A stretch of 64,000 bases of DNA, from positions 539,469 to 603,468 of the forward strand of contig NZ_RKLN01000002.1 in the NCBI RefSeq assembly GCF_004011835.1. Reading direction: 5' to 3'. This document shows, piece by piece, positions 40,558 through 51,193 of this stretch. Under the pieces are notes generated by a model, which did no database searches, was not told where the DNA came from, and was given only the letters and a program-made list of their open reading frames with translations. Numbering within the stretch: position 1 is the stretch's first letter; the number at the start of each line of letters is the position of its first letter. The position numbers and the translations under genes were made by a program. This DNA is from Rhodococcus spongiicola (GTDB taxonomy: Bacteria; Actinomycetota; Actinomycetes; Mycobacteriales; Mycobacteriaceae).

Positions 40558-41568
40558 ATGGGTGATCTCCAGACGCGAGCCGGCGAATATTCGCGCCGCG
40601 GGTTCCTGATCGGCAGCGCAGGCGCGGTGCTCGCATTCGCTGTAGCGTGTGGCGGCGGCTCCGGTGGCGGCGGTGCGGTCGCAGGCGGCGCCACGATCGC
40701 CCACAAGTACGGCGAGACAACGGTTCCCGTGAATCCTCAGCGGATCGTCAGCGTTGGCTACAACGACCAGGACGCTTTGCTCGCGCTGGGTGCGGTCCCG
40801 GTCGGCGTGTTCGACTGGTACGGCGACTATCCGAACGCGGTGTGGCCGTGGGCTCAGGACTTGCTCGGCGATGCCAAGCCGGCGATCGTCGGGAGCGCGA
40901 GCACCGGAATCGACATCGAGAAGGTGGCCGGAGCGGCGCCCGACCTGATCGTCGGAACCTACTCGGGGCTGACTCAGGGGCAGTACACCATGCTCTCGGC
41001 CCTTGCGCCGACGGTCGCGCAACCGGCCGGTGTCGCAGACTATGGCGTGTCCTGGCAGGACCAGACAAGGATCCTCGGGGAGGCGCTCGGCGAGCAGGAA
41101 CGGGCCGCGGGGTTGGTGGCGGGCGTGCAGAAGCAGTTCGCCGACACCGCCGCCGCGCACCCGATGTTCGCGGGCAAGACGGTCCTCGTCGGCGCGCTCA
41201 AGGGCCCCGGCCAGTTCGGCGTGTACGGACCGGACGATCCGAAGGTGCGGTTCTTCACGGAGCTCGGGTTCGTGAATCCCCCTGTTGCCGAACAACTCCG
41301 GTCCACGAACTTCGCGGAGATCAGCGCTGAACAACTCTCGCTCGCCGACGTCGACCTGCTGGTGTGGTACGCAAGTGGCAGCTTCGGCGACCAGCTACGG
41401 GCCGAGCTCGACAGGACGCCGTTGTATCAGACTCTCGACGTTGTCAAGGATGGTCGGGCGATTATTCTCGAGGACGAGGCCGCCCAGGCCATGGCCTGGA
41501 GCACCGTGCTGAGCCTGCCGCATGCGCTCGACAACATCCCTGGGCGCATTGCACCCCTGCTGGACTGA
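40558..41568 (+). CDS. Iron-siderophore ABC transporter substrate-binding lipoprotein
   Basis: This 336-residue FepB/FhuD-type periplasmic-binding protein is anchored as a lipoprotein. The signal carries a Tat-like RRGFLIG (Arg13-Arg14) and the lipobox AVAC with Cys31. The mature part has the two-lobe pattern (RIVSVGYNDQDALLALGAVPVGV, DIEKVAGAAPDLIVGTYSG). No permease or ATPase gene is beside it, so it must pair with a transporter encoded elsewhere. The ATG at 40,558 has GAAGG upstream; an IdeR-like box suggests it is switched on in low iron. It is followed directly by a GNAT gene. Confidence 0.9.
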   Translation: MGDLQTRAGEYSRRGFLIGSAGAVLAFAVACGGGSGGGGAVAGGATIAHKYGETTVPVNPQRIVSVGYNDQDALLALGAVPVGVFDWYGDYPNAVWPWAQDLLGDAKPAIVGSASTGIDIEKVAGAAPDLIVGTYSGLTQGQYTMLSALAPTVAQPAGVADYGVSWQDQTRILGEALGEQERAAGLVAGVQKQFADTAAAHPMFAGKTVLVGALKGPGQFGVYGPDDPKVRFFTELGFVNPPVAEQLRSTNFAEISAEQLSLADVDLLVWYASGSFGDQLRAELDRTPLYQTLDVVKDGRAIILEDEAAQAMAWSTVLSLPHALDNIPGRIAPLLD

Positions 41569-42198
41569 GTGGCCGGTTATTCTGGCGACATGGGAGTCGT
41601 CGTGCGACCTGTGACCCGATCGGACATTCCCGCGGTCTCTCGCGCACTCGCGGAAGCCTTCGATGACGATCCGGTGACGTCCTGGATGCTGCCCGACGCC
41701 GCCAGGCGTCCGGTGGGCCTTGCCAGGTTGTTCAGCGCCGAGATCCGCTACCACCACCTCGCCGGTGGCGGAGTCGAACTGGCCGAGTCGCCGCAGGGGG
41801 GCGTCGTCGGGGGAGCGCTGTGGGATCCACCGGGGCGGTGGAAGCAGTCGACGCTTAACTCCCTTCTCGGGTTTCCGGCGGTCGCGCGGGCACTGGGCCG
41901 ACACCTTCGGGTCGGCGCCGGGGCTGTGCAGGCGCTCGATTCGGCGCATCCGACCGAGCCGCACTGGTATCTGGCGGCGATCGGTACGACGGCTGCCGGT
42001 CGTGGCCGGGGTCACGGGAAGGCCTTGCTGAACTCGCGGTTGTCGCGCTGCGACGCCGAAGGAGCACCGGCCTACCTCGAATCCAGCAAGAAGGAGAACA
42101 TTCCTTACTACGAGCGGTTCGGTTTCGAGGTCACCGGCGAGATCGTGCTGCCAGACGGGGGCCCGACGCTGTGGAAGATGTGGCGGAATCCGCGTTGA
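41569..42198 (+). CDS. GNAT-family N-acetyltransferase
   Basis: This protein of about 209 residues has the GNAT fold: RPVTRSDIPAVSRALAEAF at the start, the acetyl-CoA loop in HWYLAAIGTTAAGRGRGHGKALL near 130-150 and YYERFGFEVTGE near the end. The substrate is unknown. The GTG at 41,569 follows the binding-protein stop with no gap; the ATG at 41,590 is an alternative giving 202 residues. A link to siderophore metabolism is possible from context only. Confidence 0.82.
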   Translation: MAGYSGDMGVVVRPVTRSDIPAVSRALAEAFDDDPVTSWMLPDAARRPVGLARLFSAEIRYHHLAGGGVELAESPQGGVVGGALWDPPGRWKQSTLNSLLGFPAVARALGRHLRVGAGAVQALDSAHPTEPHWYLAAIGTTAAGRGRGHGKALLNSRLSRCDAEGAPAYLESSKKENIPYYERFGFEVTGEIVLPDGGPTLWKMWRNPR

Positions 42199-42321
42199 CG
42201 GTTCGCGGGCCGTCGTCACGCAGTTGGTCCTCGCCGAGGATGTCCTCGGCTCCCGTCTCGGGTCCGTCAGCGGCCCCGAGCCGGATCCGGGCGATTCGCC
42301 ACTACTGATTACGATTGGGGG

Positions 42322-44991
42322 GTGACCAGTGCGCCAGAGACTCCCCAGTACCCCGCCGATGCCCTTCCCAAGAGCTGGGATCCCAGCGCGGTAGAGGCCG
42401 AGTTGTACCAGGGTTGGGTGGACGCCGGTTACTTCACCGCCGATCCGTCGAGCGAGAAGCCGGGCTACTCGATCGTGCTGCCGCCGCCGAACGTCACGGG
42501 CTCGTTGCACATGGGGCACGCGCTCGACCACACCCTGATGGATGCCCTGACGCGACGCAGGCGCATGCAGGGGTACGAGGTGCTGTGGCTGCCGGGCATG
42601 GACCACGCCGGCATCGCGACGCAGACGATCGTCGAGAAGCAACTCGCCGCCGATGGCGTGACCAAGGAGGACTTCGGCCGCGAGGCGTTCGTCGAGAAGG
42701 TCTGGGACTGGAAACGTCAGTCCGGCGGCACGATCCAGGGGCAGATGCGCCGCATCGGTGACGGGGTCGACTGGAGCCGTGACCGCTTCACGATGGACGA
42801 GGGCCTCTCGCGTGCCGTCCAGACGATTTTCAAGAGTCTCTACGACGAGGGCCTGATCTACCGAGCCGAGCGTCTGGTCAACTGGTCGCCGGTGCTGCAG
42901 ACCGCGATCTCCGACATCGAGGTCAAGTTCGAGGAGGTGGAGGGCGAACTCGTCTCACTGCGCTACGGCTCGCTGGACGACGGTGAGGCGCACGTGATCG
43001 TCGCCACCACCCGTGTCGAGACGATGCTCGGTGACACAGCGGTCGCGGTCCACCCGGACGACGAGCGCTACAAGCACCTCGTCGGCACAACTCTCGAGCA
43101 CCCGTTCACCGGGCGCCAGATCCCGATCATCGCCGACGACTACGTAGACCCCGAGTTCGGCACGGGTGCTGTGAAGATCACGCCCGCACATGATCCCAAC
43201 GACTTCGAGATGGGCCTGCGGCACAACCTGCCGATGCCGACGATCATGGACAAGGCCGGCCGGATCGCCGAGACCGGAACCCAGTTCGACGGCATGGATC
43301 GCTTCGAGGCGCGGGTGAAGGTGCGCGAGGCACTCGCCGAGCAGGGCCGCATCGTGGCCGAGAAGCGTCCCTACCTGCACAGCGTCGGCCACTCCGAGCG
43401 CTCGGGTGAGACGATCGAGCCGCGTCTGTCCATGCAGTGGTGGGTCAAGGTCGATGCGCTCGCCAAGGCCGCGGGTGACGCGGTCCGCAACGGCGACACC
43501 GTCATCCACCCCGCAAGCCAGGAACCGCGCTGGTTCGGCTGGGTCGACAACATGCACGACTGGTGCATCTCGCGGCAACTCTGGTGGGGCCACCGCATCC
43601 CGATCTGGTACGGCCCGAACGGCGAGGTCAAGTGCGTCGGCCCGGACGAGACCGCCCCCGAGGGCTGGGAGCAGGACCCCGACGTGCTCGACACGTGGTT
43701 CTCCTCGGCACTGTGGCCGTTCTCCACGATGGGCTGGCCCGACAAGACCCCCGAACTCGAGAAGTTCTACCCGACCAGCGTCCTCGTCACCGGCTACGAC
43801 ATCCTGTTCTTCTGGGTGGCCCGGATGATGATGTTCGGCACCTACGCCGCCGGCCAGGGAAGTGACGAGCGCAATCTGCAGGGCAGCGTTCCGTTCAAGG
43901 ATCTGTTCCTACACGGCCTCGTCCGTGACCAGTTCGGCAAGAAGATGTCGAAGTCCCGCGGCAACGGCATCGACCCTCTCGACTGGGTGGATCGGTACGG
44001 CGCCGATGCCCTGCGTTTCACGCTCGCCCGCGGCGCCAACCCGGGCAGCGACCTCGCGGTCGGCGAGGACCACGCGCAGTCGTCCCGCAACTTTGCGAAC
44101 AAGTTGTTCAACGCCACCAAGTTCGCGCTGATGAATGGTGCCGTGGTCGCCGAGCTGCCTGACCGGGACCGGCTCAGCGACGCCGACCGGTGGATCCTGG
44201 ACCGGCTCGAGCAGGTCCGCGCCGAGGTGGACGAGGCGTTCGAGAGGTTCGAGTTCTCCAAGGCGTGCGAGGCGCTCTACCACTTCGCGTGGGACGAGGT
44301 GTGCGACTGGTACCTCGAGCTCGCAAAGGTCCAGCTCGCGACCGGCGACGAGCAGGCGACAGCGACCCGCGCCGTGCTCGGCAACGTCCTCGACACTCTC
44401 CTGCGGATGCTGCACCCCGTCATCCCGTTCGTCACGGAGACGCTGTGGAAGGCGCTCACCAGCGGCGAGTCCGTGGTTGTCGCACGGTGGCCGGATGCGA
44501 GTGACGTTGCCGCCGATCCCGTTGCGGCCCAGCGCATCGAGGACATGCAGAAGCTGGTGACCGAGGTCCGTCGCTTCCGCAGTGACCAGGGCCTCAAGCC
44601 GTCGCAGAAGGTGGCCGCCCGCCTCTCAGGTGCCGACGAGGCCGACATCGAGGCCCAACTGACGTCCATTGCGTCGCTCGCCAAACTCACCGACTCCGCG
44701 GACGGCTTCGCGGCGACCGCGTCCGTCGAGGTGCGGCTGAGCAGGGCCACGGTGACCGTCGAACTCGATACCTCGGGTGCCGTCGACCTGAGTGCCGAGA
44801 AGAAGCGTCTCGAGAAGGACCTCGCGGTCGCCGAGAAGGAGCTTGCGGGCACCACCGCCAAGCTGTCCAACGAGGCGTTCCTCGCCAAGGCGCCGGAAGC
44901 GGTCGTCGAGAAGATTCGTACCCGCCGGCAGGTGGCCCAGGAGGAGATCGCCCGCATGACCGCTCGCCTGAAGGAGTTGGGCGGCGCGTGA
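42322..44991 (+). CDS. valS: Valyl-tRNA synthetase
   Basis: This class I synthetase of 889 residues charges tRNA-Val. The HIGH motif reads HMGH (63-66) in [14 protein letters not shown], and KMSKS is at 541-545. The editing domain (about 190-340) and anticodon-binding helices follow, and a C-terminal coiled coil ([22 protein letters not shown]) is as in bacterial ValRS. The start is GTG at 42,322. Its stop overlaps the folC start (GTGA). This begins the second conserved block, matching Rv2448c-Rv2445c. Confidence 0.97.
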   Translation: MTSAPETPQYPADALPKSWDPSAVEAELYQGWVDAGYFTADPSSEKPGYSIVLPPPNVTGSLHMGHALDHTLMDALTRRRRMQGYEVLWLPGMDHAGIATQTIVEKQLAADGVTKEDFGREAFVEKVWDWKRQSGGTIQGQMRRIGDGVDWSRDRFTMDEGLSRAVQTIFKSLYDEGLIYRAERLVNWSPVLQTAISDIEVKFEEVEGELVSLRYGSLDDGEAHVIVATTRVETMLGDTAVAVHPDDERYKHLVGTTLEHPFTGRQIPIIADDYVDPEFGTGAVKITPAHDPNDFEMGLRHNLPMPTIMDKAGRIAETGTQFDGMDRFEARVKVREALAEQGRIVAEKRPYLHSVGHSERSGETIEPRLSMQWWVKVDALAKAAGDAVRNGDTVIHPASQEPRWFGWVDNMHDWCISRQLWWGHRIPIWYGPNGEVKCVGPDETAPEGWEQDPDVLDTWFSSALWPFSTMGWPDKTPELEKFYPTSVLVTGYDILFFWVARMMMFGTYAAGQGSDERNLQGSVPFKDLFLHGLVRDQFGKKMSKSRGNGIDPLDWVDRYGADALRFTLARGANPGSDLAVGEDHAQSSRNFANKLFNATKFALMNGAVVAELPDRDRLSDADRWILDRLEQVRAEVDEAFERFEFSKACEALYHFAWDEVCDWYLELAKVQLATGDEQATATRAVLGNVLDTLLRMLHPVIPFVTETLWKALTSGESVVVARWPDASDVAADPVAAQRIEDMQKLVTEVRRFRSDQGLKPSQKVAARLSGADEADIEAQLTSIASLAKLTDSADGFAATASVEVRLSRATVTVELDTSGAVDLSAEKKRLEKDLAVAEKELAGTTAKLSNEAFLAKAPEAVVEKIRTRRQVAQEEIARMTARLKELGGA

Positions 44992-46409
44992 CCACCGAAC
45001 GCCCGGGTGAACCCACCCCGGTCGATCTGGCCGAACTCGCGCTCGTCGAGGCGGAACTGGATAGGCGCTGGCCCGAGAGCAAGATCGAGCCGTCGCTGAC
45101 GAGGATTTCCGCGTTGATGGATCTGCTCGGTTCACCGCAGCGGAACTATCCGGCTATCCACGTCGCCGGTACCAACGGCAAGACGTCGGTGACCCGGATG
45201 ATCGACGCGTTGCTCACCCACCTGCATCGTCGGACCGGACGGACCACGAGTCCGCACCTGCAGTTGGCGACCGAGCGGATCAGCATCGATGGTGCGCCGA
45301 TTCCCGTGCGCACGTACATCGACACCTATCGAGAGATCGAACCGTACGTCAGGATGATCGACCAGCAGTCCGAGGCTGCCGGCGGTCCAGCGATGAGCAA
45401 GTTCGAGGTCACCACCGCGATGGCGTACGCGGCGTTCGCCGAGGCGCCCATCGATGTCGCGGTCGTCGAGACCGGTCTCGGCGGAAAGTGGGACGCCACC
45501 AACGTCATCGACGCGCAGGTCGCGGTGATCACCCCGATCGGCCTCGACCACGTCGACTATCTCGGTCCCGACCTCGCGTCGATCGCGGGGGAGAAGGCCG
45601 GGATCATCAAGACCGGCCGCGACGACGGAATCGTCGCGACCGACACCGTCGCGATCCTTGCGGAGCAGGCCCCCGAGGCGATGGACGTGTTGCTTCGGCG
45701 CGCGGTCGAGGTCGACGCGGCCGTCGCCCGCGAGGGATCCGAATTCAAGGTGCTGCGTCGGCAGATCGCGATCGGTGGCCAACAGCTCGAACTACAGGGT
45801 CTCGGCGGTGTGTACGACGACATCTTCCTGCCGCTGCACGGTGAGCATCAGGCACGCAATGCCTCCCTCGCGCTGGCTGCAGTGGAGGCGTTCTTCGGGG
45901 CCGGTCAGGATCGTCAGCTCGACGTCGACACCATTCGCGCCGGCTTTGCCTCGGTAATCAACCCGGGTCGACTCGAACGCGTCCGGAGCGCGCCGACGGT
46001 GTTCCTCGACGCGGCGCACAACCCCCACTCGGCCAAGGCGCTTGCCGCCGCGCTCTCCACGGAGTTCGACTTTCGCAAACTCGTCGGTGTCGTCAGCATC
46101 ATGGCCGACAAGGACATCGATGGGATCCTCGACGCCCTCGAACCGGTCTTCGACGAGCTCGTCGTAACCCACAACGGCTCACCACGGGCGATGGACGTCG
46201 AGGATCTGGCCAGTCGTGCCGTGGCCAGGTACGGCGACGAGCGGGTCGTCGTGGCGCCCACGCTGGCCGACGCTCTCGAGACCGCGATCGGGCTGGCGGA
46301 GGAAGTCGCTGAGCCCGGTGAGGCAGTGTCGGGTGCCGGCGTGGTGGTGACCGGTTCGGTCGTGACCGCGGGCGCTGCCCGATCCCTGTTCGGAAAGGAC
46401 CCCGTGTGA
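44988..46409 (+). CDS. folC: Bifunctional folylpolyglutamate/dihydrofolate synthase
   Basis: This 473-residue Mur-ligase-like enzyme adds glutamate to folates and makes dihydrofolate from dihydropteroate. The ATP loop is GTNGKTS (61-67), and [11 protein letters not shown] and [14 protein letters not shown] hold the folate and metal contacts. [14 protein letters not shown] marks the start of the C-terminal domain. The GTG start overlaps the valS stop, and its own stop overlaps the next gene, so three genes are chained by GTGA overlaps. Confidence 0.95.
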   Translation: MTTERPGEPTPVDLAELALVEAELDRRWPESKIEPSLTRISALMDLLGSPQRNYPAIHVAGTNGKTSVTRMIDALLTHLHRRTGRTTSPHLQLATERISIDGAPIPVRTYIDTYREIEPYVRMIDQQSEAAGGPAMSKFEVTTAMAYAAFAEAPIDVAVVETGLGGKWDATNVIDAQVAVITPIGLDHVDYLGPDLASIAGEKAGIIKTGRDDGIVATDTVAILAEQAPEAMDVLLRRAVEVDAAVAREGSEFKVLRRQIAIGGQQLELQGLGGVYDDIFLPLHGEHQARNASLALAAVEAFFGAGQDRQLDVDTIRAGFASVINPGRLERVRSAPTVFLDAAHNPHSAKALAAALSTEFDFRKLVGVVSIMADKDIDGILDALEPVFDELVVTHNGSPRAMDVEDLASRAVARYGDERVVVAPTLADALETAIGLAEEVAEPGEAVSGAGVVVTGSVVTAGAARSLFGKDPV

Positions 46410-46816
46410 GCGAGATCCCTGGCAACCCCCAGCCCGAATTCCGTCCGCCGGCGAACGATCCGTGGAAGGGCTTCCGCGGCGTGCTGTCGGGCACACTCGT
46501 CCTCGAGGCGATCGTTGTGCTGCTGGCGCTTCCAGTGGTGGCCGTCGTCAACTCGAGGGGCCTGACGTGGTTCTCCGGCACCTACATCTGTGTGCTCGCA
46601 CTGCTGATGATTCTCGGTGCCGGCGTTCAGGGCCGTCCGTGGGCGATGAAGTTCAACCTGACGCTGCAGGTCTTCACGATCCTCGGGTTCTTCGTGGACA
46701 CGGCACTAGGTGTGATCGGGCTGCTGTTCGGTGCCGTCTGGCTGTACATCTTGTACCTCCGGAAGGACATCACCCGCCGGATCGAGCGGGGTCTGCTTCC
46801 CGGGCAACGAGACTGA
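46406..46816 (+). CDS. DUF4233 small membrane protein
   Basis: This protein has 136 residues and four predicted membrane helices, beginning about residues 28-49 (GTLVLEAIVVLLALPVVAVV), and the conserved WKGFRGVLSGTLVLEA and GRPWAMKFNL. It is the actinobacterial protein always found between folC and ndk; its role is unknown. The GTG start overlaps the folC stop by four bases, so it depends on folC translation. Confidence 0.85.
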   Translation: MSEIPGNPQPEFRPPANDPWKGFRGVLSGTLVLEAIVVLLALPVVAVVNSRGLTWFSGTYICVLALLMILGAGVQGRPWAMKFNLTLQVFTILGFFVDTALGVIGLLFGAVWLYILYLRKDITRRIERGLLPGQRD

Positions 46817-46834
46817 CCGTCTACGCTACTTCCC

Positions 46835-47254
46835 GTGACTGAGCGCACCCTGGTATTGATCAAGCCCGACGGCGTAGCACGTGGCTACGTCGGCGAGATC
46901 CTCGCCCGCATCGAACGCAAGGGTCTGACCATCGCGGCTATGGAGTTGCGGACCGCATCGACCGATGTCGCCGCGACACACTACGCCGAGCACGAAGGCA
47001 AGCCGTTCTACCCGGGCCTGCTCGAGTTCATCACGTCGGGTCCGCTCGTGGCTGCGGTCCTCGAAGGGCCGCGTGCGATCGCCGCATTCCGTCAGATCGC
47101 CGGCGGAACCGATCCCGTCGAGAGGGCCGTTCCAGGGACCATTCGCGCTGACCTCGCGCTCGATGGCGGCCAGAATCTCGTCCACGGTTCCGATTCGATC
47201 GAGTCCGCTGAGCGTGAGATCGCACTCTGGTTCCCGGTTCTCGCACAGCGCTGA
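46835..47254 (+). CDS. ndk: Nucleoside diphosphate kinase
   Basis: This 139-residue enzyme moves the gamma phosphate among nucleoside triphosphates through phospho-His117 in [20 protein letters not shown] at the start and the loop [17 protein letters not shown] are typical. The start is GTG, 19 bases after the DUF4233 gene. A 16-bp hairpin follows the stop, closing the valS-folC-DUF4233-ndk operon. Confidence 0.97.
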   Translation: MTERTLVLIKPDGVARGYVGEILARIERKGLTIAAMELRTASTDVAATHYAEHEGKPFYPGLLEFITSGPLVAAVLEGPRAIAAFRQIAGGTDPVERAVPGTIRADLALDGGQNLVHGSDSIESAEREIALWFPVLAQR

Positions 47255-47266
47255 TTTCCACCATCC

Positions 47267-47306
47267 AGGACGCTCCATGGACGTCGAGTCCGTGGGGCGT
47301 CCTTTC
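47267..47306 (+). terminator. Terminator after ndk
   Basis: AGGACGCTCCATGGAC (47,267-47,282) and GTCCGTGGGGCGTCCT (47,288-47,303) pair over 16 bp with two G-U wobbles around a 5-base loop, then TTCGTT. Confidence 0.8.
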
Positions 47307-47707
47307 GTTCCGCCACCCACCTGAGCGTCAATAGGCAGATACACCGCTGGGGTGTGGGATACTTGAATCGATCGGCCCGCAATTTTGCTCCACGCGGATC
47401 CGATCGGATGACACCACGGCGCGAAGCCCGTCATCGCTGCCCCACAGGTACGGAAGAAATCCTTCCACGTGCGGCACGCTGGATGATCAGGCGCTCGCTT
47501 CGTGAACGGTCAGGCGCTCGCGCCGTGGATCGCCGCCATCCTGACAGGCACCGCGCGATTTTGTAGTGATAACGGCACTGCGAAGTACGTGGAGCGAGAC
47601 CATACAATCTCGTACCTCGGTGCGAGTACACAACGATCGCCCCCGCGTGGCCGCGTCGTATCCGAATACCAGACGGACGGACGCGCCCGGGGGCTCGAGG
47701 AGAATAC
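47307..47707 (+). other. Long non-coding leader/promoter region of rne
   Basis: I find no convincing gene in this 400-base gap. A TACAAT hexamer at 47,603-47,608 is a good -10, about 100 bases before the rne start, without a clear -35. Long rne leaders in other bacteria carry autoregulatory RNA structure, so the gap may do the same; that is inference. Confidence 0.5.
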
Positions 47708-50700
47708 GTGGCCGAACAAGCGCCGCCCGACAACGTGCAGGAACCGATCGCGGAAGCGACGGTCGACCCGAGTACCGCCCCGGTACTCCCCGAGAAGATA
47801 CGCGTCCATGCGCTGGCGAAGTTATTGGGCGTGACCAGCAAGCAGGTCCTTGCCGAGGCTGCCGCGCTGGGAACTGAGCTGCGCAGCGCACACTCCAGTC
47901 TGCAGCGCGAGCTCGCCGAGCGAATCCACCTGGTGGTGTCCGGTGCCGTCGAGCCCTCCCCGGAACCGGAGAGCCCGGTAGCAGAGGCCCCGGTCGACGA
48001 GGCCCCAACCGACACCGCCGCGGACACGGCGGTCAAGGCCGCGCCCCGCAAGCGCACACGCAGGAAGACGGTCCCTGAGGCGGAGACCGCGCCCGAACCG
48101 GACATCCCAGCCGAGATCGGCGTCAACCCCACGGACGCTGTCGTCGAGACGAGACAGGAAGCCGACGCGCTCGGACCATCCAGCGCCGGCCTGTTCACCG
48201 ACACTGAGTCCGATGCCGGCCAAGCGCCGGAGTCCCCGCCTGCCACGGCCACGGCCGCCATGGCGGCGCCCCTGTTTCTGCAGCCCGAGCCGGTGGTGGC
48301 CGAGCCTGCGCCGCGTCGTCGCGGCCGCCGCGGCGCCCCAGCTGCAGAACCGACCGACGAGCGGCACGCCGAGGCGACCGAGGAAACAACCTCCGCCCCC
48401 GCAGAGGAAGCTACGGGCTCGGCTGGATCGGCCGAAGCCGTGCCAACCGAAGCCGCGCCAGCCGAAGCTGCGTCAACCGAAAGCGAGGGAGGCGACCAGC
48501 AGCGTCGTCGTCGTCGGGGGCGGCGTGGTCGCGGCCGCGGCCGAGGTGAACAGCCCGCCGAGGGCACCGAGTCGGGCGCGAGTCAGGAGAGCCCTGCCGA
48601 TGGCGCGGTCGCTGCCGAGGGCACCACAGAGACCCGGGACTCGCAGCCCGCAGGTGAGCACACGGAGAGCAGCACCGAATCCAGCTCGGAGACCGAGTCC
48701 GGAGAGGCCGAGCAGGACGAGTCGGAGCAGGGCGCCGACAGCACCAGTCGGCGCCGGCGCCGGCGTCGGCGCCGCAAGGGCGGCGCCGAGGGCGGCGACA
48801 TCGCGGCGGACGACGATCCGCCGAACACCGTCGTACACGAGCGGGAGCCGCGCAACAAGGCCCGCGCCAAGGACGAGGTCCAGGGGATCAGCGGATCCAC
48901 ACGCCTCGAGGCGAAGCGCCAGCGCCGCCGGGATGGTCGTGACGCCGGCCGCCGCCGCCCACCGATCCTGAGCGAATCGGAATTCCTGGCGCGCCGAGAA
49001 TCGGTCGACCGCGTGATGGTCGTGCGCGAGAGGGTGGGCGGTGCCAATCCGGCGGCGTCGACCCAGGTCGCAGTTCTCGAGGACGGCGTCCTGGTCGAGC
49101 ACTTCGTGACGGGTTCGTCGTCCGCGTCGATGGTCGGCAACGTCTATCTCGGCCGCGTACAGAATGTGCTCCCCAGCATGGAGGCGGCGTTCATCGACAT
49201 CGGCCGTGGTCGCAACGGCGTCCTGTACGCCGGTGAGGTCAACTGGGAAGCTGCCGGTCTCGGCGGCAAGGAACGCAAGATCGAGCAGGCGCTCAAGCCT
49301 GGCGATCAGGTGCTGGTCCAGGTCAGTAAGGACCCACTGGGCCACAAGGGTGCTCGGCTGACCACGCAGATCAGCCTCGCCGGCCGCTTCCTGGTGTATG
49401 TGCCCAAGGGCAATTCCACGGGCATCAGCCGCAAGTTGCCCGACACCGAGCGCAAGCGACTCAAGGAGATTTTGCGCGAGATCGTCCCGGCCGACGCCGG
49501 CGTGATCATTCGGACGGCGTCCGAGGGCGTCAGCGAGGAAGAACTGTCACGCGATGTGAATCGCCTGCAGACGGAGTGGACGAGGATCCAGGAGCAGGCC
49601 GACAAGGCGCAGGCGAAGGGGAATGGAAACCCCCAGGTGCTCTACGAGGAGCCCGACCTACTCGTCAAGGTCGTGCGGGATCTGTTCAACGAGGACTTCT
49701 CGAAACTCGTCATCGAGGGGGAGAAGGCGTGGAGCACCGTCGAGGCATACATCGAGAACGTGGCTCCGGACCTGCTGCCGCGGGCCACACGCCACGACCC
49801 TGCGCCCGGCACACCCGACGTCTTCGAGACGCACCGTATCGACGAGCAACTCGCGAAGGCACTCGATCGCAAGGTGTGGTTGCCGTCGGGAGGCACACTC
49901 GTGATCGATCGCACCGAGGCTATGACCGTCATCGACGTGAACACCGGTAAGTTCACCGGTTCCGGTGGCAACCTCGAGGAGACCGTCACACGGAACAACC
50001 TCGAGGCCGCCGAGGAGATCGTGCGACAGATGCGCCTGCGCGACATCGGCGGCATGATCGTCGTCGACTTCATCGACATGGTCCTCGAATCCAATCGCGA
50101 CTTGGTCCTGCGCCGCCTCACCGAGGCACTGAGCCGGGACCGCACGCGCCACCAGGTCTCCGAGGTCACCTCCCTGGGTCTGGTCCAGATGACCCGCAAG
50201 AAACTCGGCACCGGCCTGGTGGAGGCGTTCTCCACCACATGTGAGCACTGCCACGGACGGGGCATCGTCGTGCACAGCGACCCCATCGAGACGAAATCGG
50301 GGGACGAGGGCCGAGGCCAGGCCAAGGAGTCGGGCTCTCGAAAGAAGCGCGGTCGGGACCGGGCGACTGCGGCTGCCCAGGAACCGGCGACCAACGGTCA
50401 GCACGCTCACCCGACTCCGGAGGAAGCAGCCGCGGACGCGTCCGTCAAGCGGGCACACCCGGTGGCGCTGGCGATGGCCTCACACCACGCGGACGACAAC
50501 GTGGAGGAGACCGAGTCGGACGCCGCGAAGGTCGACTCGGATGCTGTGAAGGCCGAGGTTGCGCAAGTCGCGGTCGAGCAGGCTGAGGGCGAGCAGGCTG
50601 AGGCAGACCAGGCTGAGGTCGGGAAGTCCGAGGCAGAGCCGGCTGAGGTCGGGAAGGCTGAGGTCGGGAAGGCTGGGGGCAGGAAGGCTGGGGGCAGGAA

Positions 50701-51052
50701 GGCTGGAGGCAGGAAGGCTGGGGCAGAGGAGCGCGAATCCGCTACGCGCGAATCCGCTACGCGGGAACCCGAGCCCGAGGCAGCGCCGGTACCGCGGTCG
50801 CGACGGCGGAGTCGGCGGGTGTCGCGGGCGGCGGCAGCGCCGACGAGTGAGGTGCCCGAGTCGGGCACGGTGTTCGTGATCCCCGTATCGGAGCCGACTT
50901 CGCAGCCGATGGGCGATCGTGACGTCGAATCCCAGGCTCCGCCCGCACCGTCGGAGGCACGCAACGATGGCGATCTGCAGGTTGCCCGCCGGCCCCGTCG
51001 TCGCCGTGCCGCGGCACGTCCCGCGGGCCCGCCGACGGACACCGAGGCCTGA
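47708..51052 (+). CDS. rne: Ribonuclease E/G with IF2N-like N-terminus
   Basis: This 1114-residue endoribonuclease is the core of RNA decay and rRNA processing. Residues about 30-60 (IRVHALAKLLGVTSKQVLAEAAALG) resemble the IF2 N-terminal fold. A long acidic/Arg-rich disordered part follows to about 420. The S1 domain is near 476-515 (GNVYLGRVQNVLPSMEAAFI). Catalytic Asp743 (VIDVNTGKF) and Asp787 (VVDFIDM) and the zinc-link Cys845 and Cys848 keep E. coli spacing. The C-terminal tail from about 960 is disordered, with QAE- and GGRKA-type repeats. The GTG has GAGGAGA upstream. The layout with the core between two disordered arms is typical of actinobacteria. Confidence 0.95.
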   Translation: MAEQAPPDNVQEPIAEATVDPSTAPVLPEKIRVHALAKLLGVTSKQVLAEAAALGTELRSAHSSLQRELAERIHLVVSGAVEPSPEPESPVAEAPVDEAPTDTAADTAVKAAPRKRTRRKTVPEAETAPEPDIPAEIGVNPTDAVVETRQEADALGPSSAGLFTDTESDAGQAPESPPATATAAMAAPLFLQPEPVVAEPAPRRRGRRGAPAAEPTDERHAEATEETTSAPAEEATGSAGSAEAVPTEAAPAEAASTESEGGDQQRRRRRGRRGRGRGRGEQPAEGTESGASQESPADGAVAAEGTTETRDSQPAGEHTESSTESSSETESGEAEQDESEQGADSTSRRRRRRRRRKGGAEGGDIAADDDPPNTVVHEREPRNKARAKDEVQGISGSTRLEAKRQRRRDGRDAGRRRPPILSESEFLARRESVDRVMVVRERVGGANPAASTQVAVLEDGVLVEHFVTGSSSASMVGNVYLGRVQNVLPSMEAAFIDIGRGRNGVLYAGEVNWEAAGLGGKERKIEQALKPGDQVLVQVSKDPLGHKGARLTTQISLAGRFLVYVPKGNSTGISRKLPDTERKRLKEILREIVPADAGVIIRTASEGVSEEELSRDVNRLQTEWTRIQEQADKAQAKGNGNPQVLYEEPDLLVKVVRDLFNEDFSKLVIEGEKAWSTVEAYIENVAPDLLPRATRHDPAPGTPDVFETHRIDEQLAKALDRKVWLPSGGTLVIDRTEAMTVIDVNTGKFTGSGGNLEETVTRNNLEAAEEIVRQMRLRDIGGMIVVDFIDMVLESNRDLVLRRLTEALSRDRTRHQVSEVTSLGLVQMTRKKLGTGLVEAFSTTCEHCHGRGIVVHSDPIETKSGDEGRGQAKESGSRKKRGRDRATAAAQEPATNGQHAHPTPEEAAADASVKRAHPVALAMASHHADDNVEETESDAAKVDSDAVKAEVAQVAVEQAEGEQAEADQAEVGKSEAEPAEVGKAEVGKAGGRKAGGRKAGGRKAGAEERESATRESATREPEPEAAPVPRSRRRSRRVSRAAAAPTSEVPESGTVFVIPVSEPTSQPMGDRDVESQAPPAPSEARNDGDLQVARRPRRRRAAARPAGPPTDTEA
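50580..50735. repeat. Degenerate coding repeats in the rne tail
   Basis: Short units coding for QAEGEQAEADQAEVGK, then AEVGK and finally GGRKA (15-bp unit GCTGGGGGCAGGAAG-like, three times) run through this part of rne. The frame is kept. Confidence 0.8.
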
Positions 51053-51130
51053 TGGAATCGTGGCAGTTCGCCGCCCGCGGAGGGCGTGGCGGTGAGCTGT
51101 CACTACCGCGGGGCAACGCGATGGCCCAGT

Positions 51131-51160
51131 TTGACCCTGACGGTCGCCGTCCCGTAATCT
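51131..51160 (+). promoter_or_regulatory. Candidate promoter of rplU-rpmA
   Basis: TTGACC at 51,131-51,136 and TAATCT at 51,155-51,160 are 18 bases apart. This would give a leader of about 150 bases before rplU. Confidence 0.5.
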
Positions 51161-51193
51161 TGACCGGTCGCTACCCGGCGATATCGCTCTGCT

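Noticed and set aside
40441-41334. 300-residue N-terminal extension of the FdhF/YdeP gene
   Set aside because: It lies wholly antisense to the siderophore-binding lipoprotein, which has a clear signal peptide, ribosome-binding site and iron box.
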